Positions 12,021 through 22,300 of a DNA stretch of 64,000 nucleotides are shown here, piece by piece; positions within the stretch are counted from its first letter, which is position 1; each line of letters begins with the position of its first letter. The notes beneath the pieces were generated by a model. It had not been told where the DNA came from, did not search any database, and saw only the letters and a list, made by a program, of their open reading frames with translations. Source of the stretch: Bryopsis sp. KO-2023 (lineage: Eukaryota; Chlorophyta; Ulvophyceae; Bryopsidales; Bryopsidaceae). The DNA lies in assembly GCA_030272585.1 (NCBI GenBank), contig BSYQ01000007.1, positions 4,530,001 to 4,594,000 of the forward strand, in the 5' to 3' direction. The translations under genes and the position numbers were made by a program.

Positions 12021-12806
12021 TCCCTCCGGCTGGACAGCAGTAGCCCGACCCTGAAAATGTTGCAAGAAAACCAATCTCAGAAAGAAAGCAATCATGTTGC
12101 CTGAATGCATTGTACTGATCACAAGACGGTTCCGTGGCAAGCACACAGAATGTAAAAAAACCCCTTTTGATTTTTTTTTGCTTCTCAATTTTTGTGAAGG
12201 GGGTGTGGTTGAAACCTTGATAAATGTGGTGGTGTAGGGCTCCAGAAGGTCGACGAAAGAGGGTGCGATTTCCCATGGCTCTGCCCCCCCATTCACGAGC
12301 TCGTACAGCATCGGTTTGAACACGAAATTGCTGTTTTGGTCGATCAGGGTTACCTTCAGAATCCAGTCAGACACGCATTCCTCGTACTCAGGCCAAACAA
12401 GAAAGCATGTACACTGTGTGGATCATTGGTATAACTTCCATCAATCCCCCTTCCAAGAAAAACAAGGGAGAAAAATCAACAATTTGTTTTTTTGGTTTTA
12501 AAAAAATTTGTCCACCGAACCCCCCACCAAGAATGCATATCCGTGGAGGCCGAGAGTAGGGACCAGTTTCTAAAAGTGTCACAAAAAAAATTTGTTTGAT
12601 TTTTTGTTATTATCTACATCTATGCATCAATATAAAATGATAACAGCGATCAGGATATGGCTACCTTCGCTAAGTGGGACATTGCTTGCAGGAGCTTCGG
12701 GACTGCCAGCCATAGCTGTCAAACTTCGACCCACAACACCCCTCCTCTAACCTTATTGTAGGATTCGATGGTGGTTGCATTCAGGAGAGTTTTGACGGGG
12801 AAATCC
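12021..12806 (-). pseudogene. Partial, internally deleted duplicate of NDC1
   Basis: This 0.8-kb stretch aligns with the 5' half of NDC1 on the same strand. It contains the 3' intron edge and the first codons of the GRATAV exon (12021-12056), a full copy of the VTLIDQ exon (12222-12359, same 46 residues as the parent), a truncated ETGPYS exon (12517-12573) that stops after ILGGGFGG and runs straight into intron sequence, and the following exon (near 12662-12750). About 245 bp covering the rest of the Rossmann exon and its intron are missing, and about 75 bp are missing near 12745. There is no start or downstream half, so it cannot encode an enzyme. Near-identity of the intact exon means the copy is young. 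Confidence 0.85.
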
Positions 12807-12897
12807 ACATGTAGTTTACGCCTCCTTGCGAACTCCACCACCGCGTCTCGCGTCGCCCCAGAGCGCGCAGACGAACAATGGCGAGTGAGAGGAACTT

Positions 12898-12914
12898 CTG
12901 GGAGTCGAACCCAG
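12898..12914 (-). other. tRNA T-arm-like motif (CTGGG stem)
   Basis: On the minus strand CTGGG-TTCGACT-CCCAG forms a perfect 5-bp stem with a tRNA T-loop (Pol III B-box). No convincing A-box, anticodon arm or acceptor stem is seen, so this is not called a tRNA gene. It may be a relic of a tRNA-derived SINE. Confidence 0.5.
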
Positions 12915-13184
12915 TTTTTTCCGATCGTTCCACAGCCATTTTAGACGCGTTCGATCCGGATCCGAAATTGCTCTTACATTTGTTTCTTTCTTTTCATTCA
13001 AGGCCTGCGCTAAAAAACTTCGCTAAAAAACTTCGCTAAAAAAATTGTACTCTTTCGCCGGACTTTGCTCTTGTCGAGTCTCGATTTCCTAAAGAAAAAA
13101 CAAAACGCTTACACCTTGAAGAAAAAAAGAAAAAAAAACTTGAAAAAAACCCTCAAGCACCCCCCCCCCCCCTCTACCTCTTTT

Positions 13185-13260
13185 TCTCTGGGCTGGTCGC
13201 CGTCGTGGCGGGTTTTTTCTCTTTCGCTGGGCTGGTCGTCGTCGTGGCGGGGTTTTTGTT
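13185..13260. repeat. Two imperfect copies of a ~38-bp GC-rich unit
   Basis: The block GGGCTGGTCGCCGTCGTGGC recurs about 40 bp later with GTCGTCGTC in place of GTCGCCGTC, between pyrimidine runs. It lies in a gene-free zone. Confidence 0.55.
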
Positions 13261-13490
13261 TTTCGGATGCCGCTGCCGCCGCCTTAGTCTTTTCTCCCTC
13301 GGGGTCCAAAAACCGCATTAATGTCCTCCAGCACGCCGGAGTGGTTCCACTTGCTTCTTTTTTTTCGGTGGCGGTAGAGGTGGCGGTTTTTTTTTTTTTA
13401 AGAAAGGGCTTTCTTTTCTTATAAGCTTGGGCGGTGGAACTTTGCCTAGACGCTTTTCGCTTCATTATAAAAAAAAAAAAAAAAAGACTG

Positions 13491-13547
13491 AAAAAAAGAC
13501 GTTCCAGCCGCAATTAAGTAGCGACGCTGGGGAACGTCTTTTTTTTT
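13491..13547. other. Long A/T-flanked hairpin
   Basis: GACGTTCC-AGC at 13498-13508 pairs with GCT-GG-GGAACGTC at 13526-13538. The seven flanking A and T residues extend the stem to about 18 bp with a 2-nt bulge and a 17-nt loop. A run of about 20 T follows. A run of A precedes it, so it is terminator-like on either strand. No gene is attached to it. Confidence 0.55.
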
Positions 13548-13789
13548 TTTTTTTTCGGGATTTCGAGATCCCAGGCAGTCTTGTCGAGTCGAATACGCAC
13601 CCGAAACATCGTGGACAGAAACAGACTCCCCCAGCACGCGATACTATTTGTCCACGATTAACATCGCGTAACGTCGGATAACATCGACGGTGTTAAGAGC
13701 GTCGTAACATCGATGTTAAGCTGAGAGGAGTTATTTAGACACCCAGCACATTTTTGCGACGCAGGCAACATGCAACTGGGGTTCTTATT

Positions 13790-14340
13790 CCTGGAAGTAA
13801 AGGCGTGCGGGGGTCGAACCCGCAGCCAGCAGCCGCGCCGCCCTTTTCTTTCGCAGCTCACGTCGACGGCAGGACGATTTCAGCGAGAGAATTCTCTATA
13901 CCTTCAAGCTTTCTTTGGACAAGGCGTGTTTGGCAACAGAGAAACGAAAACAAAACAAAAAATATAGAAACCGAAGGCTCGCCTGGCGGCGTCCTTACGA
14001 GCTCTTAGCAAACAACATACACAGAGAGACTTTCTGAAAAAACGCTATCGGGAATGAACGCAGTCGCAGTGGAAGCAAACCTCAACTCTTGTGGTCGTTA
14101 TGGATTTTTCCTTGCACTTTTTATGGTCCGTGCACGAAGCGTGATCAATCAATCGGCCGATCACCGCCGCCGATCGACCGCCGCTACGTTGCGGCTGCGT
14201 GCCCTCATAGTGTGTCCAGAATCGCTTGGTTGGTGCCTGTTTCTTTCTTCAAGCTCAGGTCGTCTCATCAAAAAGTTGCAAAAAACCTTGGCACAATTGT
14301 CCAAGGCTTGTACAAGCCTGGACGTTCCAACACAATTCCA
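13790..14340. repeat. Dispersed repeat with T-arm motif, copy 1
   Basis: The stretch from the T-arm motif at 13807-13823 (minus: GCGGG-TTCGACC-CCCGC) rightward through a block with GGAAGCAAAC and CGTTATGG is collinear with 58371-58690. Its right part (about 14140-14330, with GATCAA and CCTTGGCAC) matches 59435-59580. Copy 1 is therefore the same repeat as the spacer at 58215-60173, minus about 700 bp. The short open frame across it also occurs in part at the other copy and is repeat-derived. Confidence 0.6.
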
Positions 14341-14495
14341 CGCCCATTTCCTTAAACAAAATCGTGGGCCCACTTTCGCTTCCTTGAACCAGGAGGGAAG
14401 CGAGGCACGAATGTCACATCAAGCGCAACGGCCACACCATTCAAGAAGGTGTCTCGGATGTCGAGTCTACTGAGAAAGTTCGCGCGTTGGGATTC

Positions 14496-16174
14496 ATGAG
14501 GGCTCACTGCGTTGCCTTCTGTCTCTTTCTTGTGGAGGGCTTGGTGTGCGCGAGAATCGGGGTATGTGCGTTTCAAATGTCCGGTTCCACCAGCAATCGA
14601 AACATCTTGCGATCTCGGTTCTCTCCCCTGCAGGATGGCGAGACTGCTGCTCGAAGCTTGCTGACATCTGCACCGGTTGCTGAAGTACGTCCCCCCCCCG
14701 GCTCTTCGTGTGGCCACTTTTCAACTCGAAGGAGGCTTTTCAAAGCTTCAGTGGATTACATGTGATTTCATCTTTGTGTTTTAACCATCCACACTGGTTG
14801 GTGTGATCATTGCTGCAGGACGAATTAATGGCAAGATTTTCACTGGGTGTTCCAGCAGTGAAGGGCAGATATCCGTATGTTGTTTCTCTGGTGAATGATG
14901 GCGGCTCGCATTTCTGTGGAGGAGTGCTGGTTTCGAGGATCTTTGTAGCGACAGCAGCGGATTGCCTCCAGAATTCTGAAAAACCATCCATTCACATGGC
15001 CGGGGTTGAACTTTATGCCCCGAAAGAGGTGATGCTGAAATGCATGCGGTCCCTTGGAATTGTTTTGCTCCCAAAGTTAAAAAAGAAACTAGAAGAGATG
15101 AGTTGCAGTCTGGCACTTATTTTTTCAGTTCCTTTTTGTCCTTCAGTGCCAGCAATTTTTTCAGTTCCTTTTTGTCCTTCAGTGCCAGCATGTGTGCCTT
15201 TTCGTATACGTTGGGATGGAAATCCCCCCCAATTAGTCAGCCACAGTAAGTGGAATAAAGTGTTGTGTCAATTCGCACATCCGCAACGCTTCGTTTCAGG
15301 TCAGGAAAACATCAGAAGTCATGTATCATCCCGACTGGAAGGGCAACAGATGGTTTGGGAAGAATATTGCACTTCTGAAACTTGACAAAAGCACGACATT
15401 ACAACCTGCCCGCTTTCCTTCATCTAATGTTGGGATTCGGCCTGGGGAGTTTTTGTCTGGCATTGGCTGGGGCAGACAATCGTCGACTGGTGGCTATTCA
15501 AACTCCCTGCAGGTGTGAAAAAAAATGATCTTCCCAGTATGATCGTTGTGGTGACATGATATTTTGAATGGAAGAACAGGTCGTACGTACATGTCTTGGG
15601 GATATTTTGCAGGTGGCTGAAATGCCTTTCGTCCCAACAAGGGTCTGCAACAGAAAGGGTCTGATGAATGGAAATGTGATTCCAGACTATATGTGTGCTG
15701 GGGGTCAAGGGGTCGATATGTGTGAAGGTGTGCTGGAGCAATTCTTGGAACAATCGTTGCACTGCTGATGAGACTGCCTTCAATTTTCATCTTTGTCTCT
15801 ACTTCTGTGTGATCCCATATATATATATTTCTGTTCAGTGCACAGTTCCCAAACACTTGAGATTTTGATTGAAAATTTGCCCCACTTCCCCCCCTTCTCA
15901 GAAGAAACCTCGATCAACTCAGCCTTGATTTGGCATGATGACTGAAAGTTTTTCATTTCTCCCTTTCCAAAATCAGTTATATATATATATTGCAGGGGAC
16001 AAAGGGGCACCCTTGATTCGACCTGGTGCAAATCCAGCAGAGGATCTTTTGGTGGGGCTTGCTGCTTTCCATGACGGGACATGCGGGGACAGTGACAAAC
16101 CGTCCATTTATCTGAAAGTTGGATCGTTCGGATCATGGATATCTCAACAGATTAGACTTCATGATGCCCCATGA
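14496..16174 (+). CDS. Secreted trypsin-fold (S1A) pseudoprotease
   Basis: Six exons: 14496-14561, 14634-14684, 14819-15028, 15300-15512, 15613-15727 and 15996-16174; 278 codons including the stop, phases all closing. Exon 1 is a signal peptide (hydrophobic AFCLFLVEGLVC core). The chymotrypsin fold is clear: GRYPYVVSLV, HFCGGVLVS, the cysteine after the His site, IALLKL, GIGWG, DYMCAGG and a C-terminal SFGSWI helix. All three catalytic positions differ: AADC (His to Asp, residue 87), NIALLKL (Asp to Asn, residue 131) and GDKGAP (Ser to Lys, residue 221). The S1-pocket Asp before MCEG and several disulfide cysteines remain. Known S1 pseudoenzymes (azurocidin, haptoglobin) act by binding. S1A proteins of this kind are rare in the plant lineage. 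The signal exon's assignment is good but depends on the donor at 14562. Confidence 0.8.
15119..15192. repeat. 37-bp direct tandem duplication in an intron
   Basis: Two near-perfect copies of a unit containing TTTTCAGTTCCTTTTTGTCC and CAGTGCCAGCA sit in intron 3 of the trypsin-fold gene. Each carries pyrimidine-AG acceptor-like sites that could compete with the true acceptor at 15299. Confidence 0.7.
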
Positions 16175-16754
16175 ACGCCTTAAAAAATTCTAGTGACTGG
16201 GCTTTTTTTTCTGAGTTTTTTTCCCTCCCCCCGAGTGACAAAGTGGTTGGAATGATTTAGTGAAAAGGAAATGAAGGACAAGGCTGATATCATTCGCTGA
16301 CTGGAAGGTCAGACTGATGTGGCCATTTTCCAGCAAATGTTGAGAGCTGTGATCAATTTTCGGTGGCTTGCAACAATGTTTGTCGAGTCTATCTTTATTC
16401 AAGACTGTTGATGAAATGACACCCCTTTTTATTTTGGTGTAAATGCTGTACTTTATCAAAGAAAGGTGCTGCCGCAGATGGGATTTGGTAATGGGGTGGA
16501 ATTTACATATCAAATTTGATCTCGTCTGAATCTGCGATGAGCTCTGCACTGTGTCACTTCTTCTGGGACATGCACTGGATGATGATGATGAGGGTTTAAA
16601 AAAAATCCCATGATTTTACCCCAAATAAAAAGGCTGGCTGATCCCACCAATTCCTGCCGGCTAAGTCCTTCCCAGTTTCTATTTCCAGAGATAGGTTTTC
16701 AACAAGTCAATCGACCCACAAACTCTCTCACCTGCATGCTTTCACTACAAACTT
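16175..16754. other. Convergent 3' spacer
   Basis: Lies between the 3' ends of the trypsin-fold gene (+) and the WDR89-like gene (-). No further gene is seen. Confidence 0.5.
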
Positions 16755-19010
16755 TCAGCCCCACACAGCTAGCCTCCCGTCATCGCCCCCAGACACTCCG
16801 AAATCGCGAAACCCAGAATTGAACAAAGTCAATGACCTGACCACGTCGTTATGGGCACCCTCCAGGAGCAAAACTGGAGGGGCAAAGATTCTGTCTCTCT
16901 GTCGAGGTGTGGGGTTAGTTGGGAAACCGACCATCGCTCCACCATCTGTTCCCCCGATGGTCAGAAACTCACCGGACTGCTGATTGAAATGGCATCCCAG
17001 CACGTAATCCACCTGTCACCAAATTTGACAGAAAAAAAAAATGGAAGGAAAGCTACATCAGATAGGACATACTTAAGTACAATAAGCAGCTTTACTTCCA
17101 ATTCACCACCACAAGGGCAAAATTTTGGAATAGGATGCGGCATATTCCCATGCTGAATATGTTGCGAAGAAGTTTGAAGCATTTGTTTCCGGAATGTATA
17201 GAGCTATACATAAATATATTAGGCATTCAAGAAGAAAAAAAAAAAAAGGAGAGTGATGGTCCATATCGAAGAATGCATCCATGGGAAATTGAATGGTCGA
17301 TGTGCCAACCCGATTTTCAACACGCATGACCACACAATTCTCAGCAGGGTTAAAATGAAACATTGAAATTAGGGTACCTGTCCTTTCAATTCAGCACAAG
17401 CTTCATTCATCGACGGTCGAACATCCATCGAATTAAACATGGGCCCTGTTCCTTCATCAGATTCGATGTCGAGAAATTTTGCCCACTCCCACAATGCTAG
17501 ACCAGACGAAAGTTTGCACCAAATGCTCAACCCCCCTTGCCCATAGAATCCAAAATCCTCTATTGGCGACAAATTTTGCGCACCCTGCAAGTCATAACAC
17601 ACAAACATATTGTAAAACTATAGATGCTGCTTTCAACCCCACCATTTTCCACCCACAATGATGTTTTTTCTACCTTGCAGAAAAAAAAAAGTAATAAAAA
17701 AGCAGCGTTTCATATTATGATGTCATCTTTTCCTCGCTCCACGACACGAGTCTTTTTCTTTTGCTTTGAACGAGCATTGTTTCCTTAGCTATCGAAAATT
17801 TTATAAATAATATATGACTTATTACTTTTATTATGACGATGCTTTTCTACAGTTGTCACCCTGACAAAGGGTCCCTCAAGTAGATGTGCAATCATCCCCA
17901 GAAAGGCGAAATGTGACGCCCAAACAAATTAAATTTCAGGTTTTTTCCCCCGCACCTCAAACCCATCGTCTTCGTCCAGCCCGTTCGAGAAGTCAAACAC
18001 GCACAAGTGCCCATCCGACGAGGAGCTGAAAAACTTAGGCGCCCCAGATGGATGAAAAGCAACCTGAAACCGCCAAGCAAATCCATTCACACTTCAGCCC
18101 CACAATAAGCTGACTTACTGATGTGACAAATAAAAAACAATGAAACAAAATAACAACAGAGTGTTCAAATCAATCGGCATCTCAGAAGTGCAACTTTTCA
18201 TTTGTGACAACCATTTAAAGGATCCAAGTCCCAAATTTTGGAGGTGGATTCATTTTACTCTCTCTCTTTCTTCCTTTCATTTCGGAATGGCATGCTGACC
18301 TTCGTGACCTCCATCTCGTGCGTTTCTGGAAAGTCGGCCAGCTTTTGTTGAGTTCGCATGTCCCAAAAGTGAATGATGCCATTCCCCCCAGCAGCTATGA
18401 TGCTGTTCTTTACAGCCAGGCAAGTCAAACCTTCCATTTTTACCATAGCACCACCAAACCTACAAAATCCCATTCCTCATGATGTTGTGTACGTTTCCCT
18501 GAAAGCAGAGATGTGGATGCACCATCAAGACAAGCCAATTCTCGCGCGATTATGTCACATTAGTCATGCCGTGAACGCTCCTCCAGCCAACGCCACACGA
18601 GGATTGAACATCGACTTGGATGCAGCCCAGGGTTGACGCCGCCTCAGGGACGCAAGCAACACCAAAAGTCGACGTCTTTCTTACCTATTGACTTCTCGTC
18701 GGCTTCTGGGATCCCAAAACCTCACAGTTCCGTCCAACGAACACGAACATACCCCCACACCGTCCCCCTCTTCCACTATGGCCATCCCCGTAACCCGGTC
18801 GGTGTGACCTACAAGGCCAGAGACCTCCCGAAGACCGCTCTGGTCGCACGCATAGAGCTTGATCTGCTTGTTGGATAAACGCGCCGCCAGTCCTTCCCCG
18901 TCTGACGACGAAACCACGTCCAGCACAGAACAAGCCCCGTTCCCGGGATCAACGCGAGCAACGCTCCTCGCGGATCTTCTCGCTAAGGTGTCAGCTCCTT
19001 CACCTCGCAT
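16755..19010 (-). CDS. WD40-repeat protein, WDR89-like
   Basis: Five exons: 18685-19010, 18300-18459, 17956-18063, 17378-17584 and 16755-17012 (TGA at 16755-16757), about 351 residues with all phases closing. WD repeats are visible as GTVRFWDP, IIHFWDMR, GHLCVFDF, GGLSIW and SGGDDGRLAVW. The exon junction ETHEMEVTK then VAFHPSGAP, and the C-terminal order VDYVLGCHF, IGGTDGG, GAHNDVVRS, resemble animal WDR89 (HSDDVTQVRFHPS, DYLIGGLYH, GGHAATVRS). That points to a single seven-bladed propeller, presumably a scaffold; no specific role is established in plants. The ATG at 19010 is the first in frame and leaves 351 bp to the divergent ALIX gene. Confidence 0.82.
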
Positions 19011-19361
19011 CCTGCAGACGACTTGGTGACCACCAGAGCAGGGGTGCTGGCGTTCAATTTCTGGCCTCTGAAATCCACGTCATTCAGTTGCCAAATGAAG
19101 TTACACGATGGCGTAAGCGCGGCGACACGGTCAGGATTCCTCACACCTTCTTTCGCAACACGGCATTGCGCTCTGTTAGCGAGTCCACAGGCAAGCCGTG
19201 GCAGAAAGTTTTACAAACCAGTCAACGCACCAAATTCTTGATACCCAGTCGAAAGGGTTTTCAGATCCCCAGAAACTCTTGTTTCCCTTAATCGACTTGG
19301 AGCTAGGCAGGGGGAGGGGTGACGTCGAGCTCGCGAAGGTCTTTTCCTGTGAAGTTTCGGG
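19011..19361. promoter_or_regulatory. Bidirectional promoter interval WDR89-like / ALIX
   Basis: 351 bp separate two opposed ATGs, so this interval must hold both 5' UTRs and promoters. It is GC-richer than the surrounding DNA. No TATA element is evident. Confidence 0.5.
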
Positions 19362-22300
19362 ATGCCGGTTGGACAGGGGGGCTATCTATCGATCGGATGC
19401 AAACGCACCGATCACACTGAACTCAAGGATCCCATCTTGAGATACGTTCGGAAAGTATATGGCGACCAACAGGTGGAGGAAGTTTCGTCGGATCTCGACG
19501 AGGTCGTCCAGTTGCGATCTGAAGTGGTCGCCTTGAGTGGAGATGGCTCGAGCGACACGGCGAGGGACACCCTTCAACGGTATTGACTAGTGTTCCCCAC
19601 TCCAAAAACTCTTTTGCTTTGAACTCGACTGCGTTGGCGAACACCGGATTAATGAATCTCTGGGCGTCGTCAGGCCACGAATCGATTCCTCGCTGGCTGT
19701 CTGCTATCCAAACCAAAACCTTTGCGTCTCTCCGTTGAAACGTCTGAAAAGACTGTTGTGTTTTTCTCTGGGACGTTTCCCATCAACGCGTCTCGTTCTG
19801 CCGTCCAGATACTTTCGCGCGTTGTCGGTCATGGAGACACGGTTTCCCATCAGCCGCGAGAGGGACCACGTCCAAGTGACCTTCGTGTGGTTGGACGCCG
19901 TGCAGCTGAGGAAAAAATCGAAGCAGATTAATATTCACTTCGAAAAAGCAGCTGTCGCTTTCAACATAGCGGCGATTCTGTCCCAACAAGGCGTCGGGAA
20001 AGACAAAAATTCTCCCGAGGGCTGCAAGGAAGCTGCTCAAGCCTTTCAGGTGTGTTGGTGTTGCTCAACAAATTTGGTCAACATAGAGGGCAAATCATTG
20101 GATTGCTTAGACTATTTTGATATCAAAAAAAGAAGTGTTAATCGTCTTCTCCTCTGTTTTTTTTTTAAATATTGGCCCAGATGAGAACTAATCGTTGCAT
20201 GGCAAGATTGATAATCAACTGAAATTTAAAACGCACTGGGAAAGTGAAGTGCAGGCCTGGAATAATTGAGAGGGGGTAAACATCAGCGAAATCATACTGA
20301 AACTTTGAAAGCTCCTTTTCCACAGGAAGCTGCTGGTGCTTTCGTGCGGGTGAAAGATGTGGTTCTGAAGGTATGAGGAAGCTTCTGTCGGATAAATCAA
20401 CAAACCCGAATTGTTTTAAATATAATTTTGTTTACAACAAAAACATGCATGTTTGTTTCAGAGATGGTGAAACAAGTTCTGCATGATTCTGGGTTTCTCA
20501 GACATATTCAGAAAAATTGTGTGGCTGTGTTTTCTTAGATGGAGAATCCACGTCCAACTGATCTATCAGTAGAAGCTTTGAATTTTTTCGAGAAATTGAT
20601 GCTTGCGCAAGCCCAGGAGACAGCATATTGTAAAGCTGTGAAAGATAAGAAGACCCAAATGGTTTTGGCAAGATTGGCAAAACAAGCCTCCATACTCTAC
20701 TCCGAAGCTTTGGGTTTCCTGGCGGGTCCGCTTGGGAAAGATTACTTTGAGAAGGCTTGGCCGGTGAGCTTCTTTTTCTTAATTTGTTTCGACTTATGAT
20801 GAATGAGCTGATGGGTTTTTTCTTTTTTTTTTTTAAATCCACTTCACAGTTTTTGAGCTTGGCGCTTGCTGAGCCATGGAATTTTTTTTTTGGTGCCAAC
20901 GAGAGGAGCGTTAGAATTTCTGTTGGTGTCGGAATGCCGTGGAAAAATAACAATGAAGAAAAGAAAAATTCTGGAAAGAAGAATTGGACAGTGGCGTAGA
21001 GTTTTGCATGTACGTGTGCAAACCATGCAGTGTATTTATGCTTTGTTTATTTTTTGCGCAGACTCATGTTCAAGTGAAGAGCTGGATTCTGGAAGCTGAG
21101 GCCGAAAACCACGCAGCATCAACAGTCACAGATGGTGGGTAAAGAGAGATTGAGACTCTTTCAAGACAATTTTTTTTTTTTTTTTCCGCTTTTTGAAGTA
21201 CTAGCTCTTTTCTGACGCTGCAGTTTTTTTCCATCTCAGAACTGGATTGGCATTTGTCAATCTTTTTCCCCAAACTGGAGCTCTTAATTTTCGCTTCGTT
21301 TTGACCTACATCATACCAATCCATCCAGAGAAGATTGAACACATAGATTTTGAAAATGGAGCTGAATGCTTTGGTTATCGTTGTGTGCAGGCAAAGACAT
21401 CGCATTGGAAATTGCACGCCTCCGCCAAGCGTATAGTCTGGTCCAGAAAGTTAAGAAGTCGACAAAAGGCACAGGATTTGACACTTCCAGAATACGACCT
21501 CTGGAGGATATCATCAACGTTCGACTCACCAATGCAGAAAAGGTGGGCAGCAGACATTGCTTTGGGGACATTTTGGAAACGACAGCCCTTCAAATATGCA
21601 TCCCGTCAGATTTTTATCGCTTCACCATCGTCTTTCCACACTTCCTTTTTTGAGATTTCTTTTTGAAATTTTTTGTAATGTTGGTGGATCAATGGCGTAC
21701 AGTAAAGCATGTGTTGCATTTGTTTTTGCAGGATAATCAATCTGTGTACTTGGTTAAAGTTCCAACCATAAGTGAAGTTGCTGCAATCGAGGGCTACCAG
21801 TTGGTCAAGCCTTTGCCTCTGGACAAGTTGGATGCCTCCCAAGAACACCTGTTTTCAACATTAGTGCCGGAGTCCAGGTGAGAAACTTCTGGAAGAGTGT
21901 ATTCGAGAAAAAAACTTGCCTCTTAAGCTAAAACTCTATCGAAATTCCGCTATCAAAATTCTGCTCTATGCAAAATATCAACTGAAAAAATTGCCCATGT
22001 TGCAAGGCTCAATCTTGGACCTGGTGAATTTGGAGGCACCTCCGTTTTCAAAGGATCCAGTGAGTGTCTGACTTTCTGTTTTTCTTCGTATTTTTATCTC
22101 AGCGCTAAGGCGGTTTCTCGGTATTCCGAGTTGTTGGACGACCTTGTTCGTGAACAAATGTCTCAACTGGAGGGGGCTACGGATGATGCAAGAATCAAGC
22201 TGAAAGAATGGGAAATGCCAGAATTGCTGGATGCGGTCCACCAAGCTCCATTGTCCATGATACCAGAAGGCTTGTCGAAAGACTTGGATGAAATCGAGCA

